This document shows, piece by piece, positions 7,172 to 14,690 of a DNA stretch of 33,267 nucleotides. Each line of letters opens with the position of its first letter. The first letter of the stretch is position 1. This DNA is from Ornithinimicrobium sp. (GTDB lineage Bacteria; Actinomycetota; Actinomycetes; Actinomycetales; Dermatophilaceae). The stretch is taken from assembly GCF_030537745.1 (NCBI RefSeq), contig NZ_JAUNVI010000034.1, positions 1-33,267 of the forward strand, written 5' to 3'. Under the pieces are notes generated by a model, which saw only the letters and a list, made by a program, of their open reading frames with translations, was not told the DNA's origin and made no database searches. The position numbers and the translations under genes are program-made.

Positions 7172-8575
7172 CTAGCCAGTCGGGCGCGGGTAGTTGACGA
7201 CGTGGCGCAGGCCGGCGCGGAGGTCTCGGACGGCGCCTTGCCAGCCACGCATCTCCAGGGCGGCAGCGGTGGCGCGCTCGGTGTCCCCGGCGACGCGTGC
7301 CCGGTTCATCGATTCTCGCCAGGCGATCGTGTGTTCCTCCGCAGTGCGGATCAGTCCCCGGAGCAAGTCGCGGTCACGGTGACAGGTTTCGGCGATGACG
7401 GCGGGATCGACCCGCCCTTGCGCGTCGTGGCCGAGCTCGAGCACGGTGACCAGCTCTGCCGGCAGCGCCCCATGGCCGTCTGCAGCCTGCGGCGCGGAGT
7501 GTTCGTCGTCGATGAGTGCGCCGGCCGTCTCCTCGACGCCTCCCTCATCTTTGGCACCTGGGCGGGCCGCGCCCGCCTCCTGGGTGCGTGAGGCCGGTGG
7601 GTCGATCCGCCGCCGGCCACTGATCCGCAGGGCAAGGTCCTCGTCGATGTTGTCGACCTCCCGTCCCACCATTTCGACGATCTGCAGCAGGTGCCGCGGC
7701 AGGAGCGGGGTCGCCAGCACTGCGGCCGAGGCCAGGATCTGGCTGCCGTAGAGCCCGTAGCGGACGAAGATCGACCGACGGTTGGAGATTTCCACCTCGC
7801 GCTGGGCCGCCGGCAGGTCACGGATCGAGTGTGCGGCGATCGCGAAGACCTGCACGACCGGCTTGCTGTCGTTGACCCGGACGAACACCATCGTGCTGCC
7901 GAAAAGCATCGGGATGTCGCCGTCGGGGTCATAGCGTGGTCGGTGCTTGAGCGCGGCGTGCAGGATCGTGTCCACCGCCTCCTTCAACTGCTTCGGGTTC
8001 TCCGGCCGCACAGGAACGTCGAAATCGACCTCGGGGACCGGTTCGCTGTCCTGCGGCGGGGCTTCCTGCGCCGGTGAGGGAATGGTCAGCGGGCCAGCGT
8101 CGAGAAAGACCGGGTGGGCGACCCCGAGCACCTCCCTCAAGGTCTGCACGGTGACCGCGGCGAGGAGGTCAGCGTGCGAGCGCGGAGAGCGTATGGAGTA
8201 GCTCTTCGAGCCGTCAGGGCGCGGGTCGCTCTGCCACCCGAGGCTGCGCAGTTCGGTGTCGACGGAGGGCAGCAGGTCGAGGATGGACGAGGGGAGGTCG
8301 GCACGCAGTCCGTCCTCCACGGAAGTCACGGTGATGCCCGGCATGGGCTTGACGTCGCCGTCCGCACTCGTGCTCCCGCCCTCAGTCACTGCGAGCCCGT
8401 CGCCCTCCGCCGCCGCCACGTCCTCACCGCTCTGAGCCTGGTCGCTGCGCTCACTGCCGGCGAGAGGCGCGAGCGTGAGCGGCCCCTCCAGTTGACGCAG
8501 GTGATCGGCTAGCCGGGCCTGAAAGTTCACCCAACCCAACTCCATGACACGGTCCAGGTCGAAATCGTCGCTCAT
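7172..8575 (-). CDS. TY-Chap / YbjN-like (type III chaperone fold) protein
   Basis: A 467-residue soluble protein. Residues 1-165 resemble the actinobacterial TY-Chap N-terminal domain: a helical start (LGWVNFQARLADHLRQLEG), a stretch ending in LRSLGWQSD, then LLAAVTVQTLREVLGVAHPVFL. After a Pro/Glu-rich linker, residues about 195-330 look like a YbjN/T3SS-chaperone fold (MLFGSTMVFVRVNDSKPVVQVFAIA, then EISNRRSIFVRYGLYGSQILASAAVLA). The C-terminal ~90 residues are helical and charged, after a low-complexity linker. The domain assignment is by eye and moderately confident; no enzymatic motif is visible. The ATG at 8575 has a strong ribosome site (AAGGAG, 7 nt spacer). It is divergent from the SWIM-SNF2 gene across about 130 bp. 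Function is unknown; such folds usually bind protein partners. Confidence 0.8.
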   Translation of the reverse strand: MSDDFDLDRVMELGWVNFQARLADHLRQLEGPLTLAPLAGSERSDQAQSGEDVAAAEGDGLAVTEGGSTSADGDVKPMPGITVTSVEDGLRADLPSSILDLLPSVDTELRSLGWQSDPRPDGSKSYSIRSPRSHADLLAAVTVQTLREVLGVAHPVFLDAGPLTIPSPAQEAPPQDSEPVPEVDFDVPVRPENPKQLKEAVDTILHAALKHRPRYDPDGDIPMLFGSTMVFVRVNDSKPVVQVFAIAAHSIRDLPAAQREVEISNRRSIFVRYGLYGSQILASAAVLATPLLPRHLLQIVEMVGREVDNIDEDLALRISGRRRIDPPASRTQEAGAARPGAKDEGGVEETAGALIDDEHSAPQAADGHGALPAELVTVLELGHDAQGRVDPAVIAETCHRDRDLLRGLIRTAEEHTIAWRESMNRARVAGDTERATAAALEMRGWQGAVRDLRAGLRHVVNYPRPTG

Positions 8576-8689
8576 CAGTCCGCTCCTTATCCTGTCCTGA
8601 CCGTAGTCCCAGTCACTGTTAGGGCGCTGGTCACGGTCACGCAGCCGGTGCCTGTGGATAGAGGAAGGGGGTTTGTGGGCGTCCGCGTC

Positions 8690-8695
8690 TAGGTT
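8690..8695 (+). promoter_or_regulatory. -10 hexamer of a leaderless promoter for the SNF2 gene
   Basis: TAGGTT is followed by 7 nt and the GTG at 8703, placing initiation at or next to the start codon. This favours GTG 8703 over the in-frame TTG at 8673. Confidence 0.45.
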
Positions 8696-8702
8696 TATCG
8701 AC

Positions 8703-11700
8703 GTGGCAGCCGACCTGACCCCCGCTTCGTGGGTGCTCTGCGTCGACCGCGAGCGGTTGATGCGCGAGCACGGGGTCATGCTCGTGATGCGGGCGGAGAG
8801 TTATGCCGATGACGGTCGCGTCCGCACCCTCGTCGCGGGGCCAGGTGGCGGCATGCTGCTCGCGACCGTGTCGGGGACGCACCGCCTGCTTTATCAGACG
8901 ATCGTGCGGCGTCTCGGTGAGGAGGGCAGCGAGTGGGTCGGGCAGTGCAGCTGCCCGGTCGCCGTCGACTGCAAGCACGCGGTCGCCGCGATCATCGCAG
9001 CGCAACGACGGCTCCTGGACCGGGATGAGGGCGTGGAGGCCGGCTGGGAGAGCGTGCTCGCGCCCCTGGTCCGGTCCCAGGCTGGCGCGCAGCGGAGCGC
9101 CGCACCGGGCCGCGTCGGGAGCGACCGGGCCGGCACCAGGCGCGTCAGCACATCGCTGGGCCTAGAGGTCTCGCTCGATCGCAGCCGCGGCGCAGCACGG
9201 GCCACGCGCGTGCTGCTGCGGCCGGTGACCCCCGGCAAGACCAAGGACTGGATCCGCACGGGCGTCTCCTGGCACGGCCTGTCCAACCAGTTCGCCTCAG
9301 CCGGTGTGCACCCAACTCAGCGAAGCGCCGTCAGCCAGTTGCACGCCGTTGCGCAGGGCAACGGCCACGCCTACCGCTACGCGATGGATGAGCTGGAGCT
9401 GGGTGAGATCGGTCCGGTCGTCTGGCCGCTGCTCCGGCAGTGTCTCGCGGCCGGCGTGCGCCTCGCGGCCGGTCGTGGGATCGCTGCGGTCGAGCTCGGT
9501 GAGGGCACTGCCGAGGTCGCCGTGGACCTTTCCCGCGACGACGACGGTGGCCTGACCCTGCGTCCCTGGCTGATCGTCGATGGAGAACCTTTCGAAGACG
9601 GCCGGCACTTCCTCGTGGGCCGCCCCGCGCACGGGGTGGGGCACCTCGACGACAACGGGCACCTGCTGCTGTGGCCGCTGGCCCAGGCACCGACCGAGTC
9701 CGCTGTTGGCCTCCTCGAGCTCGCCGAACCGATGCGCATCCCGCCGGAGGGTGTCGAACGGTTCCTGGCTCACTACTATCCGGCCATCTCTCGGCTCGTG
9801 GAGCTTCGCTCGCGCGACGGCAGCGTGCCAGAGGCGAGGCAAGCCCGGCCGAAGCTGCACCTGCGGGTCGAGATCGGTCAGGAGCACCGCATCGAACTGG
9901 AGTGGTCGATCTCGTATGCCGTGCCCACGGCGGCCGGAGACACTGCGACCATCACCTTGCCGTTGACGCCGGACCCCGTTGGCCCGTCTCGGGACGAGCA
10001 GGCCGAGGAGGCATTGCTGGATGGGGTGGTCCCGCTGCTGGAGCCCCTCCCGTGGCTCGTCTACCACAGCGTGGGCCGAGCGTCTCGGCCCGCCACTCCT
10101 GCTTCTTTGTCTGGACAGCACACCGCCCGGTTCGCCACCGAGGTCCTGCCACGGCTGCGCGCCCACCCGGGTCTGGAGGTGGTGATCGACGGTGAGCTGG
10201 CTGATTATGGGGAGTCGCAGGACGCTCCCACGGTGCACCTGGCAACGACTGAGGGCGACTCCCACGACTGGTTCGACCTGCATGTCACGGTGAGCGTCGC
10301 CGACCAGGAGGTGCCCTTCGAGGAGCTGTTCGCGGCGCTCGCTCGCAACGATTCGGTGATGCTGCTCGAGTCCGGCACCTGGTTCAGTCTTCGGTCGCCC
10401 GAGCTGGCTGCGCTGCGGCAGCTCATCGAGGAGGCTCGCGAGCTCGACGATGGTCCGCCGAGCGAGGCGACGGTCCGAGTCAGTCCCTACCAGGCGGGTT
10501 GGTGGGAGGAGCTCGCCACCCTCGGGGTCGTCGACGAGCAGAGCGTGCACTGGCAGAACTCCGTCGAGGCGCTGCTGCGGCTGGGGGACGCCGATCGTGG
10601 CATCATCCCGGCACCAGATGCGCTGCGTGGTCAGCTGCGGCCCTATCAGCTCGAGGGCTATCGCTGGCTGAGCACGCTGTGGGACGGCGGGCTCGGCGGG
10701 ATCCTGGCTGACGACATGGGCCTGGGCAAGACGATGCAGTTGCTGGCGATGGTCTGCCGCGCCCAGGACCGGGGCGACCTTGCCGAAGGTCCGGTGCTCG
10801 TCGTCGCCCCGACCAGCGTGGTGGGCACGTGGGCGGCGGAGGCCGCGCGGTTCGCTCCGGACCTGCGCGTCACGACGATCGCCGCGACCAAGAGGCGCCG
10901 CGGTGCCTCGTTGACGGACGCGGTCGGCGCTGCAGACCTGGTGATCACCTCCTACACGCTCCTGCGCCTGGAGGAGACCGCCTATGCCGCCCTCCCGTGG
11001 AGCGGGGTCATTCTGGACGAAGCGCAGTTCGTCAAGAACCACCGGTCGGCGACCCATCACGCCGTGCAGAAGTTGCGCGCCAGACGGTGCTTCGCGGTCA
11101 CCGGGACACCACTGGAGAACAATCTCATGGACCTGTGGTCGATGACTTCGCTCGCGGCACCGGGCCTGTTCTCGCGCCCCGAGCTCTTCACCCAGCGCTA
11201 CCGCAAGCCGATCGAGGCGGGGGAAGACCCGCGTGTGCTCGGGCGGCTGCGGCACCGGTTGCGCCCGTTCATGCTGCGGCGGACCAAGGGCGAGGTCGCC
11301 ACCGAGCTGCCCCCGAAGTCCGAGCAGACCCTGCCCGTCGCGCTGCACCCCGCCCACCAGCGGATCTACGACAAGCACCTGCAGCGTGAACGTCAGCGGG
11401 TCCTGGGTCTGCTGGAGGACGTCGACAAAAACCGGATGGCGATCTTTCGGGCACTGACGATCCTGCGGCAGCTCGCGCTCGATCCGTCCCTGGTGGACGC
11501 GCAGCACGAGGGCCTGGCCACCGCGGCCAAGGTCACCACGCTGATCGAGCAGATCACCGAGTTGGCCGCCGAGGGGCATCGCGCCCTGGTCTTTTCCAGC
11601 TTCACCGGTTTCCTGGGCAAGGTGCGGGCAGCGCTGGAGCAGGCCGGGATCGCCTACTCCTACCTCGACGGACGCACCCGCAACCGGCCGGCCAGGATCG

Positions 11701-12029
11701 AGGCCTTCAAGGACGGCGACGACCCGGTCTTCCTCATCAGCCTCAAGGCAGGTGGCTTCGGCCTGACCCTGACGGAGGCCGACTACGTCTTCGTCCTCGA
11801 CCCCTGGTGGAACCCTGCTGCCGAGGCGCAGGCTGTCGACCGGACGCACCGCATCGGCCAAACCCGACCGGTGCACGTCTACCGGTTGGTCTCTACGGGC
11901 ACGATCGAGGAGAAGGTGGTGGCGCTGCAGCATCGCAAGCGGGACCTCTTCGCGACGGTGATCGACTCCGGCCAGTTCACGTCCGGAGCCATCTCGCCGG
12001 AGGACATCCGCGGTCTGCTCGAAGAATGA
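8703..12029 (+). CDS. SNF2-family DNA-dependent ATPase/helicase with SWIM zinc finger
   Basis: A 1108-residue SWI2/SNF2-type ATPase. An N-terminal SWIM zinc-binding motif (QCSCPVAVDCKH; Cys82, Cys84, Cys90, His92) is followed by a long bacterial SNF2-associated region and then the two RecA lobes. Walker A is ADDMGLGKT (Lys676), the Walker B box is DEAQ (772-775), motif III lies in VTGTPLENNLMDLWS, and motifs V-VI are FLISLKAGGFGLTLTEAD and DRTHRIGQTRPVHVYRL. These enzymes translocate on duplex DNA and remodel protein-DNA complexes. An alternative TTG start at 8673 with GGAAGGGGG upstream would add 10 residues. It is divergent from the TY-Chap-like gene. Most such actinobacterial proteins are uncharacterised; a link to repair or defence cannot be shown here. 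Confidence 0.93.
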   Translation: MAADLTPASWVLCVDRERLMREHGVMLVMRAESYADDGRVRTLVAGPGGGMLLATVSGTHRLLYQTIVRRLGEEGSEWVGQCSCPVAVDCKHAVAAIIAAQRRLLDRDEGVEAGWESVLAPLVRSQAGAQRSAAPGRVGSDRAGTRRVSTSLGLEVSLDRSRGAARATRVLLRPVTPGKTKDWIRTGVSWHGLSNQFASAGVHPTQRSAVSQLHAVAQGNGHAYRYAMDELELGEIGPVVWPLLRQCLAAGVRLAAGRGIAAVELGEGTAEVAVDLSRDDDGGLTLRPWLIVDGEPFEDGRHFLVGRPAHGVGHLDDNGHLLLWPLAQAPTESAVGLLELAEPMRIPPEGVERFLAHYYPAISRLVELRSRDGSVPEARQARPKLHLRVEIGQEHRIELEWSISYAVPTAAGDTATITLPLTPDPVGPSRDEQAEEALLDGVVPLLEPLPWLVYHSVGRASRPATPASLSGQHTARFATEVLPRLRAHPGLEVVIDGELADYGESQDAPTVHLATTEGDSHDWFDLHVTVSVADQEVPFEELFAALARNDSVMLLESGTWFSLRSPELAALRQLIEEARELDDGPPSEATVRVSPYQAGWWEELATLGVVDEQSVHWQNSVEALLRLGDADRGIIPAPDALRGQLRPYQLEGYRWLSTLWDGGLGGILADDMGLGKTMQLLAMVCRAQDRGDLAEGPVLVVAPTSVVGTWAAEAARFAPDLRVTTIAATKRRRGASLTDAVGAADLVITSYTLLRLEETAYAALPWSGVILDEAQFVKNHRSATHHAVQKLRARRCFAVTGTPLENNLMDLWSMTSLAAPGLFSRPELFTQRYRKPIEAGEDPRVLGRLRHRLRPFMLRRTKGEVATELPPKSEQTLPVALHPAHQRIYDKHLQRERQRVLGLLEDVDKNRMAIFRALTILRQLALDPSLVDAQHEGLATAAKVTTLIEQITELAAEGHRALVFSSFTGFLGKVRAALEQAGIAYSYLDGRTRNRPARIEAFKDGDDPVFLISLKAGGFGLTLTEADYVFVLDPWWNPAAEAQAVDRTHRIGQTRPVHVYRLVSTGTIEEKVVALQHRKRDLFATVIDSGQFTSGAISPEDIRGLLEE

Positions 12030-12068
12030 GGGCTTCCCCAGGGCGGTCCGATCCTCGATGATGGGTCC

Positions 12069-12728
12069 ATGCCAGCAGCGCTCGATCACCTCGTGTATGC
12101 CGTGCCGGACCTGGACGCCGCGATCGAGGAGTTCGCGATGAAGACGGGCGCGCGCCCGGTCGCCGGTGGCTCGCATCCTGGGCGGGGGACCCGCAACGCG
12201 CTGATCGGCCTGCGCTGGCGGGGAAGTCGCCGGTGCTATCTAGAGCTGCTCGCACCAGATCCCGAGCAGCCTGACGTGAATCCCGCCACCATGATGCTCG
12301 ATCTGGGCGCGGTGCTGTCGACCGCGCCCAGGATGCACACCTGGGCGATCCGCCCCGGTGACCTCGACGCGACGCTGGCACGAGCAGCGCAGGCCCAGGT
12401 CGAGGTGGGGGAGGCGGTCTCGGCCTCGCGCGTGACACCGGCCGGGACGACGTTGTCGTGGCGGCTGGCCGTGCCCGCGCCGCTGGGCCTGGCAGGACTG
12501 CAGCCTTTCCTCATCGACTGGGGTGCGGGCGGGCACCCCAGCGGCGACCCGCTGCCCATCGTGGAGCTGCTCCACCTCGAGCTAGCGCACCCGCAGCCAG
12601 CACTGGTCGGTTCGAGGCTGGACATGCTGGGCGTCGGGCCCGAGATCGGTGCCGAACTGCGCACCGAGCCCTCGCCGGCGATGACGGTCACTCTTGCCAC
12701 GCCGAGTGGAGTCGTGGTGCTCACGTGA
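12069..12728 (+). CDS. glyoxalase-like (VOC superfamily, Glyoxalase_3 type) protein
   Basis: A 219-residue protein beginning LDHLVYAVPDLDAAIEEF, the standard opening strand and helix of a vicinal-oxygen-chelate module. It continues with TRNALIGLRWRGSRRCYLELLAPDPEQ and a central PFLIDWGAGGHPSG segment typical of the PF13468 'glyoxalase_3' group. Metal ligands plausibly include the first His (DHLVYA) and the Glu of YLELLAPD. The substrate is unknown. The gene starts 40 bp after the SNF2 gene, and GATGAT lies 6 nt before its ATG, so it may have its own leaderless promoter. Its stop codon overlaps the start of the GH32 gene (GTGA), indicating translational coupling. Confidence 0.85.
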   Translation: MPAALDHLVYAVPDLDAAIEEFAMKTGARPVAGGSHPGRGTRNALIGLRWRGSRRCYLELLAPDPEQPDVNPATMMLDLGAVLSTAPRMHTWAIRPGDLDATLARAAQAQVEVGEAVSASRVTPAGTTLSWRLAVPAPLGLAGLQPFLIDWGAGGHPSGDPLPIVELLHLELAHPQPALVGSRLDMLGVGPEIGAELRTEPSPAMTVTLATPSGVVVLT

Positions 12729-13960
12729 GCGCCACGGCATACCATCTGCGTCCGCGCCGAGGCTGGCTCAACGATCCCAACGGCATGGTCTTTCGCGACG
12801 GCCGCTGGCATGTCTTCTTCCAGCACAACCCGCAGGCTCCGCGGCACGACCGGATCTGCTGGGGACATGTGAGCAGCATCGACCTCATCCGGTGGGACGA
12901 GCACCCCGTGGCCTTCGGGCCCACTCCCGACGGACCGGACTCCTTCGGCTGCTGGTCCGGTGTCTACGTCGCCGGGCTGGATCGTCCTGCGGTGGTCTAT
13001 TCGGGCGTCACGGACGCGGCGGGGGCGAGCACGGTATGCCTGCGCTGGGGCGGTGAGGACCTGGTGACCTGGAGCGAGCCGGTTGTCGTCGCGGAGCCGC
13101 CGAGCGTGGATGGTGTGCAGGTTATGCGGGACCCCTTCGTCTTCAACCACGGCGGTCGACGGTGGGCGCTGCTCGGGGCCGGACTGGAGGCCGGCTGCGC
13201 CGCCGCAATCCTCTACTCCTGCGATGACATCACGCAGTGGCGCTATGAGGGGGTGTTCGCGTCCGCGCGCGACGCAGGACTCGCCGCGGCCGGGCCGGCC
13301 GACGTGTGGGAATGCGCCCAGCTGGAGCAGCTCCCTGACGGGTCGGCAGCGCTCGTCCTCTCACTCCACGACCGCGGGGTGCTGGGCCAGGTCGTCGGCT
13401 GTCTCGGTCGGATCATCACCGACGGAGCAGGCCGCCCGCGTTTTGCGGCGGTCCGGGGCAGCGATGCCGTCCAGGTGCTGGATCACGGCAACGCCTACTA
13501 CGCGCCGCAGGTGGCGCAGGACCCCGATGGAGGGTGGGTGATGGGCTGGGTTCGCGAGGAGGCCCAGGACGCTGCGGACCACGCGGGCTGTATGACGTTG
13601 CCGCGGCGGTTGGTCGTGGAGGGGCAGCGCCTGCGGCTGGTCCTGGACCCTCGGCTGCGCTCAGGGCTAGCGCTGGGGCCACCGGAGCCGATCACCGACG
13701 GCGTGGAACTTTCCGGTGCCTGGCACATCCTGGCCGCAGGTCCCGGAGCAGGGTTGCTCCACGACACGTTCGGGACCCTCGCCCTGGCACCGGGGGCAGA
13801 GGTCTGGGGCGATGGGACGGTGGTTGAGGTCTATCCGACCGGCGGGGCGCCCTCCACGTGGCGGCACGATCGCCCATGGAGGCTTCGGGGTCAGGCTGGT
13901 GCCGTGCGGCTTCGCCGAGTGCTCTCCGTCGGGCAACCCGCTGGGAGTGACGCACCCTGA
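12725..13960 (+). CDS. glycoside hydrolase family 32 (sucrose / fructan beta-fructosidase type)
   Basis: A 411-residue intracellular GH32 enzyme, predicted to cleave sucrose, sucrose-6-phosphate or short fructans by a retaining mechanism. All three family acids are visible: the nucleophile Asp in GWLNDPNGMVF near the N-terminus, the stabiliser in MRDPFVF, and the acid/base Glu in DVWECAQLEQL. Other hallmarks are FFQHNPQAP and SGVYV. The C-terminal beta-sandwich is short (about 110 residues, with DGTVVEVYPTGG), making the protein somewhat smaller than typical SacA. No signal peptide is present, so substrate must be imported, and no PTS or sucrose regulator is adjacent. The GTG at 12725 overlaps the preceding stop by 4 nt; an upstream in-frame extension lies wholly inside the previous gene and is rejected. 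It converges with the alarmone synthetase gene. Confidence 0.9.
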   Translation: MSATAYHLRPRRGWLNDPNGMVFRDGRWHVFFQHNPQAPRHDRICWGHVSSIDLIRWDEHPVAFGPTPDGPDSFGCWSGVYVAGLDRPAVVYSGVTDAAGASTVCLRWGGEDLVTWSEPVVVAEPPSVDGVQVMRDPFVFNHGGRRWALLGAGLEAGCAAAILYSCDDITQWRYEGVFASARDAGLAAAGPADVWECAQLEQLPDGSAALVLSLHDRGVLGQVVGCLGRIITDGAGRPRFAAVRGSDAVQVLDHGNAYYAPQVAQDPDGGWVMGWVREEAQDAADHAGCMTLPRRLVVEGQRLRLVLDPRLRSGLALGPPEPITDGVELSGAWHILAAGPGAGLLHDTFGTLALAPGAEVWGDGTVVEVYPTGGAPSTWRHDRPWRLRGQAGAVRLRRVLSVGQPAGSDAP

Positions 13961-13973
13961 CTGGACCTCAGGG
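13955..13973. terminator. hairpin built from the two converging stop codons
   Basis: CCCTGA (13955-13960) and TCAGGG (13968-13973) form a 6-bp stem with a 7-nt loop. Each arm contains the stop codon of one flanking gene, so the hairpin could act as a weak bidirectional terminator or transcript end protector. Confidence 0.35.
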
Positions 13974-14624
13974 GGCGCCGTTTCCATGCACGCGCTGATG
14001 CAGCGATTCCATCCGGGTGTCGAGCTCGGCTGAGGCCACCGCGGCGGAGTAGAGCTCGGAGAGCAGGTCGTCGGGCACCGCCTCGTCATATTTGTAGTAG
14101 ATCCGGTGCTCCAGCGCCGCCCAGAAGTCCATCGCGACCGTCCGGAGCTGGAGCTCCACGACAACCGGCACCACCCGGTCGGACAGGTGCACCGGCAACT
14201 CGACGAGAGCGTGCAGGCTGCGGTAGCCGTTCTCTTTGGGGGTGGCGATGTAGTCCTTGACCCTGAGCACGTGCACGTCGGACTGCCCGGCGATCATGTC
14301 GAAGACGCCATAGACGTCAGAGACGAAGCTGCAAATGACGCGCACCCCGGCGATGTCCAGGCACACCTCCCGGATCGTTTCCAGGGAGGGAGTGTGGCCG
14401 AGTCGCCGGACCTTGGCCAGGATGCTCTGCGGTGACTTGAGCCTGGCGTTGACATGCTCGATCGGGCTGCTCTCGTGCAGGTGGGCGAACTCCTCCTGCA
14501 GGATCGAGATCTTGGTCGTGAGCTCGTCGATGCCGAACTGGTACTCCATCAGCATCCGGGTCAGACCGGCCGACGCGGCCTCGAAATCCTCTAACCGCTC
14601 GGTCATCGCTGCGATGCTGTCCAC
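13968..14624 (-). CDS. small alarmone synthetase, (p)ppGpp synthetase (GTP pyrophosphokinase)
   Basis: A 218-residue single-domain RelA/SpoT-type synthetase that transfers pyrophosphate from ATP to GTP or GDP. Motifs in order are the ATP-binding RLKSPQSILAK (61-71), the metal-binding DIAGVRVIC (90-98), the G-loop-like KDYIATPKENGYRSLH (123-138) with its stacking tyrosine, and VELQLRTVAMDFWAALEH (156-173) with catalytic Glu157. There is no HD hydrolase, TGS or ACT domain, as in RelQ/RelP. The conserved SPIEHVNARL motif matches actinobacterial small synthetases. The GTG at 14624 has TAGGTT ending 6 nt upstream; an ATG at 14606 is an alternative. The gene lies downstream of the DEAD-box helicase but is separated from it by a terminator, so it is probably transcribed on its own. 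Confidence 0.9.
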   Translation of the reverse strand: MDSIAAMTERLEDFEAASAGLTRMLMEYQFGIDELTTKISILQEEFAHLHESSPIEHVNARLKSPQSILAKVRRLGHTPSLETIREVCLDIAGVRVICSFVSDVYGVFDMIAGQSDVHVLRVKDYIATPKENGYRSLHALVELPVHLSDRVVPVVVELQLRTVAMDFWAALEHRIYYKYDEAVPDDLLSELYSAAVASAELDTRMESLHQRVHGNGAP

Positions 14625-14630
14625 CCTTCC

Positions 14631-14636
14631 AACCTA
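14631..14636 (-). promoter_or_regulatory. -10 hexamer of a leaderless promoter for the alarmone synthetase
   Basis: On the minus strand TAGGTT is followed by GGAAGG and the GTG at 14624. The GGAAGG abuts the start and is too close to be a normal ribosome site, so leaderless initiation fits better. Confidence 0.45.
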
Positions 14637-14648
14637 GGTGGTGCCGCT

Positions 14649-14671
14649 GGGGACCGGCTGGGCCGGTCCCC
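14649..14671 (-). terminator. intrinsic-type hairpin after the DEAD-box helicase
   Basis: GGGGACCGGC (14649-14658) pairs perfectly with GCCGGTCCCC (14662-14671) around a 3-nt loop, 20 nt after the helicase stop codon. No T-run follows, as is common for actinobacterial terminators. Confidence 0.7.
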
Positions 14672-14690
14672 ATACGTGAGGCAGGTGGTC

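Noticed and set aside
9297-12176. 959-codon open frame on the minus strand
   Set aside because: It is the exact antisense of the SNF2 gene, which has all helicase motifs. The minus-strand translation shows no recognisable domain and is rich in Arg, Gln and Pro, as expected of antisense GC-rich sequence.
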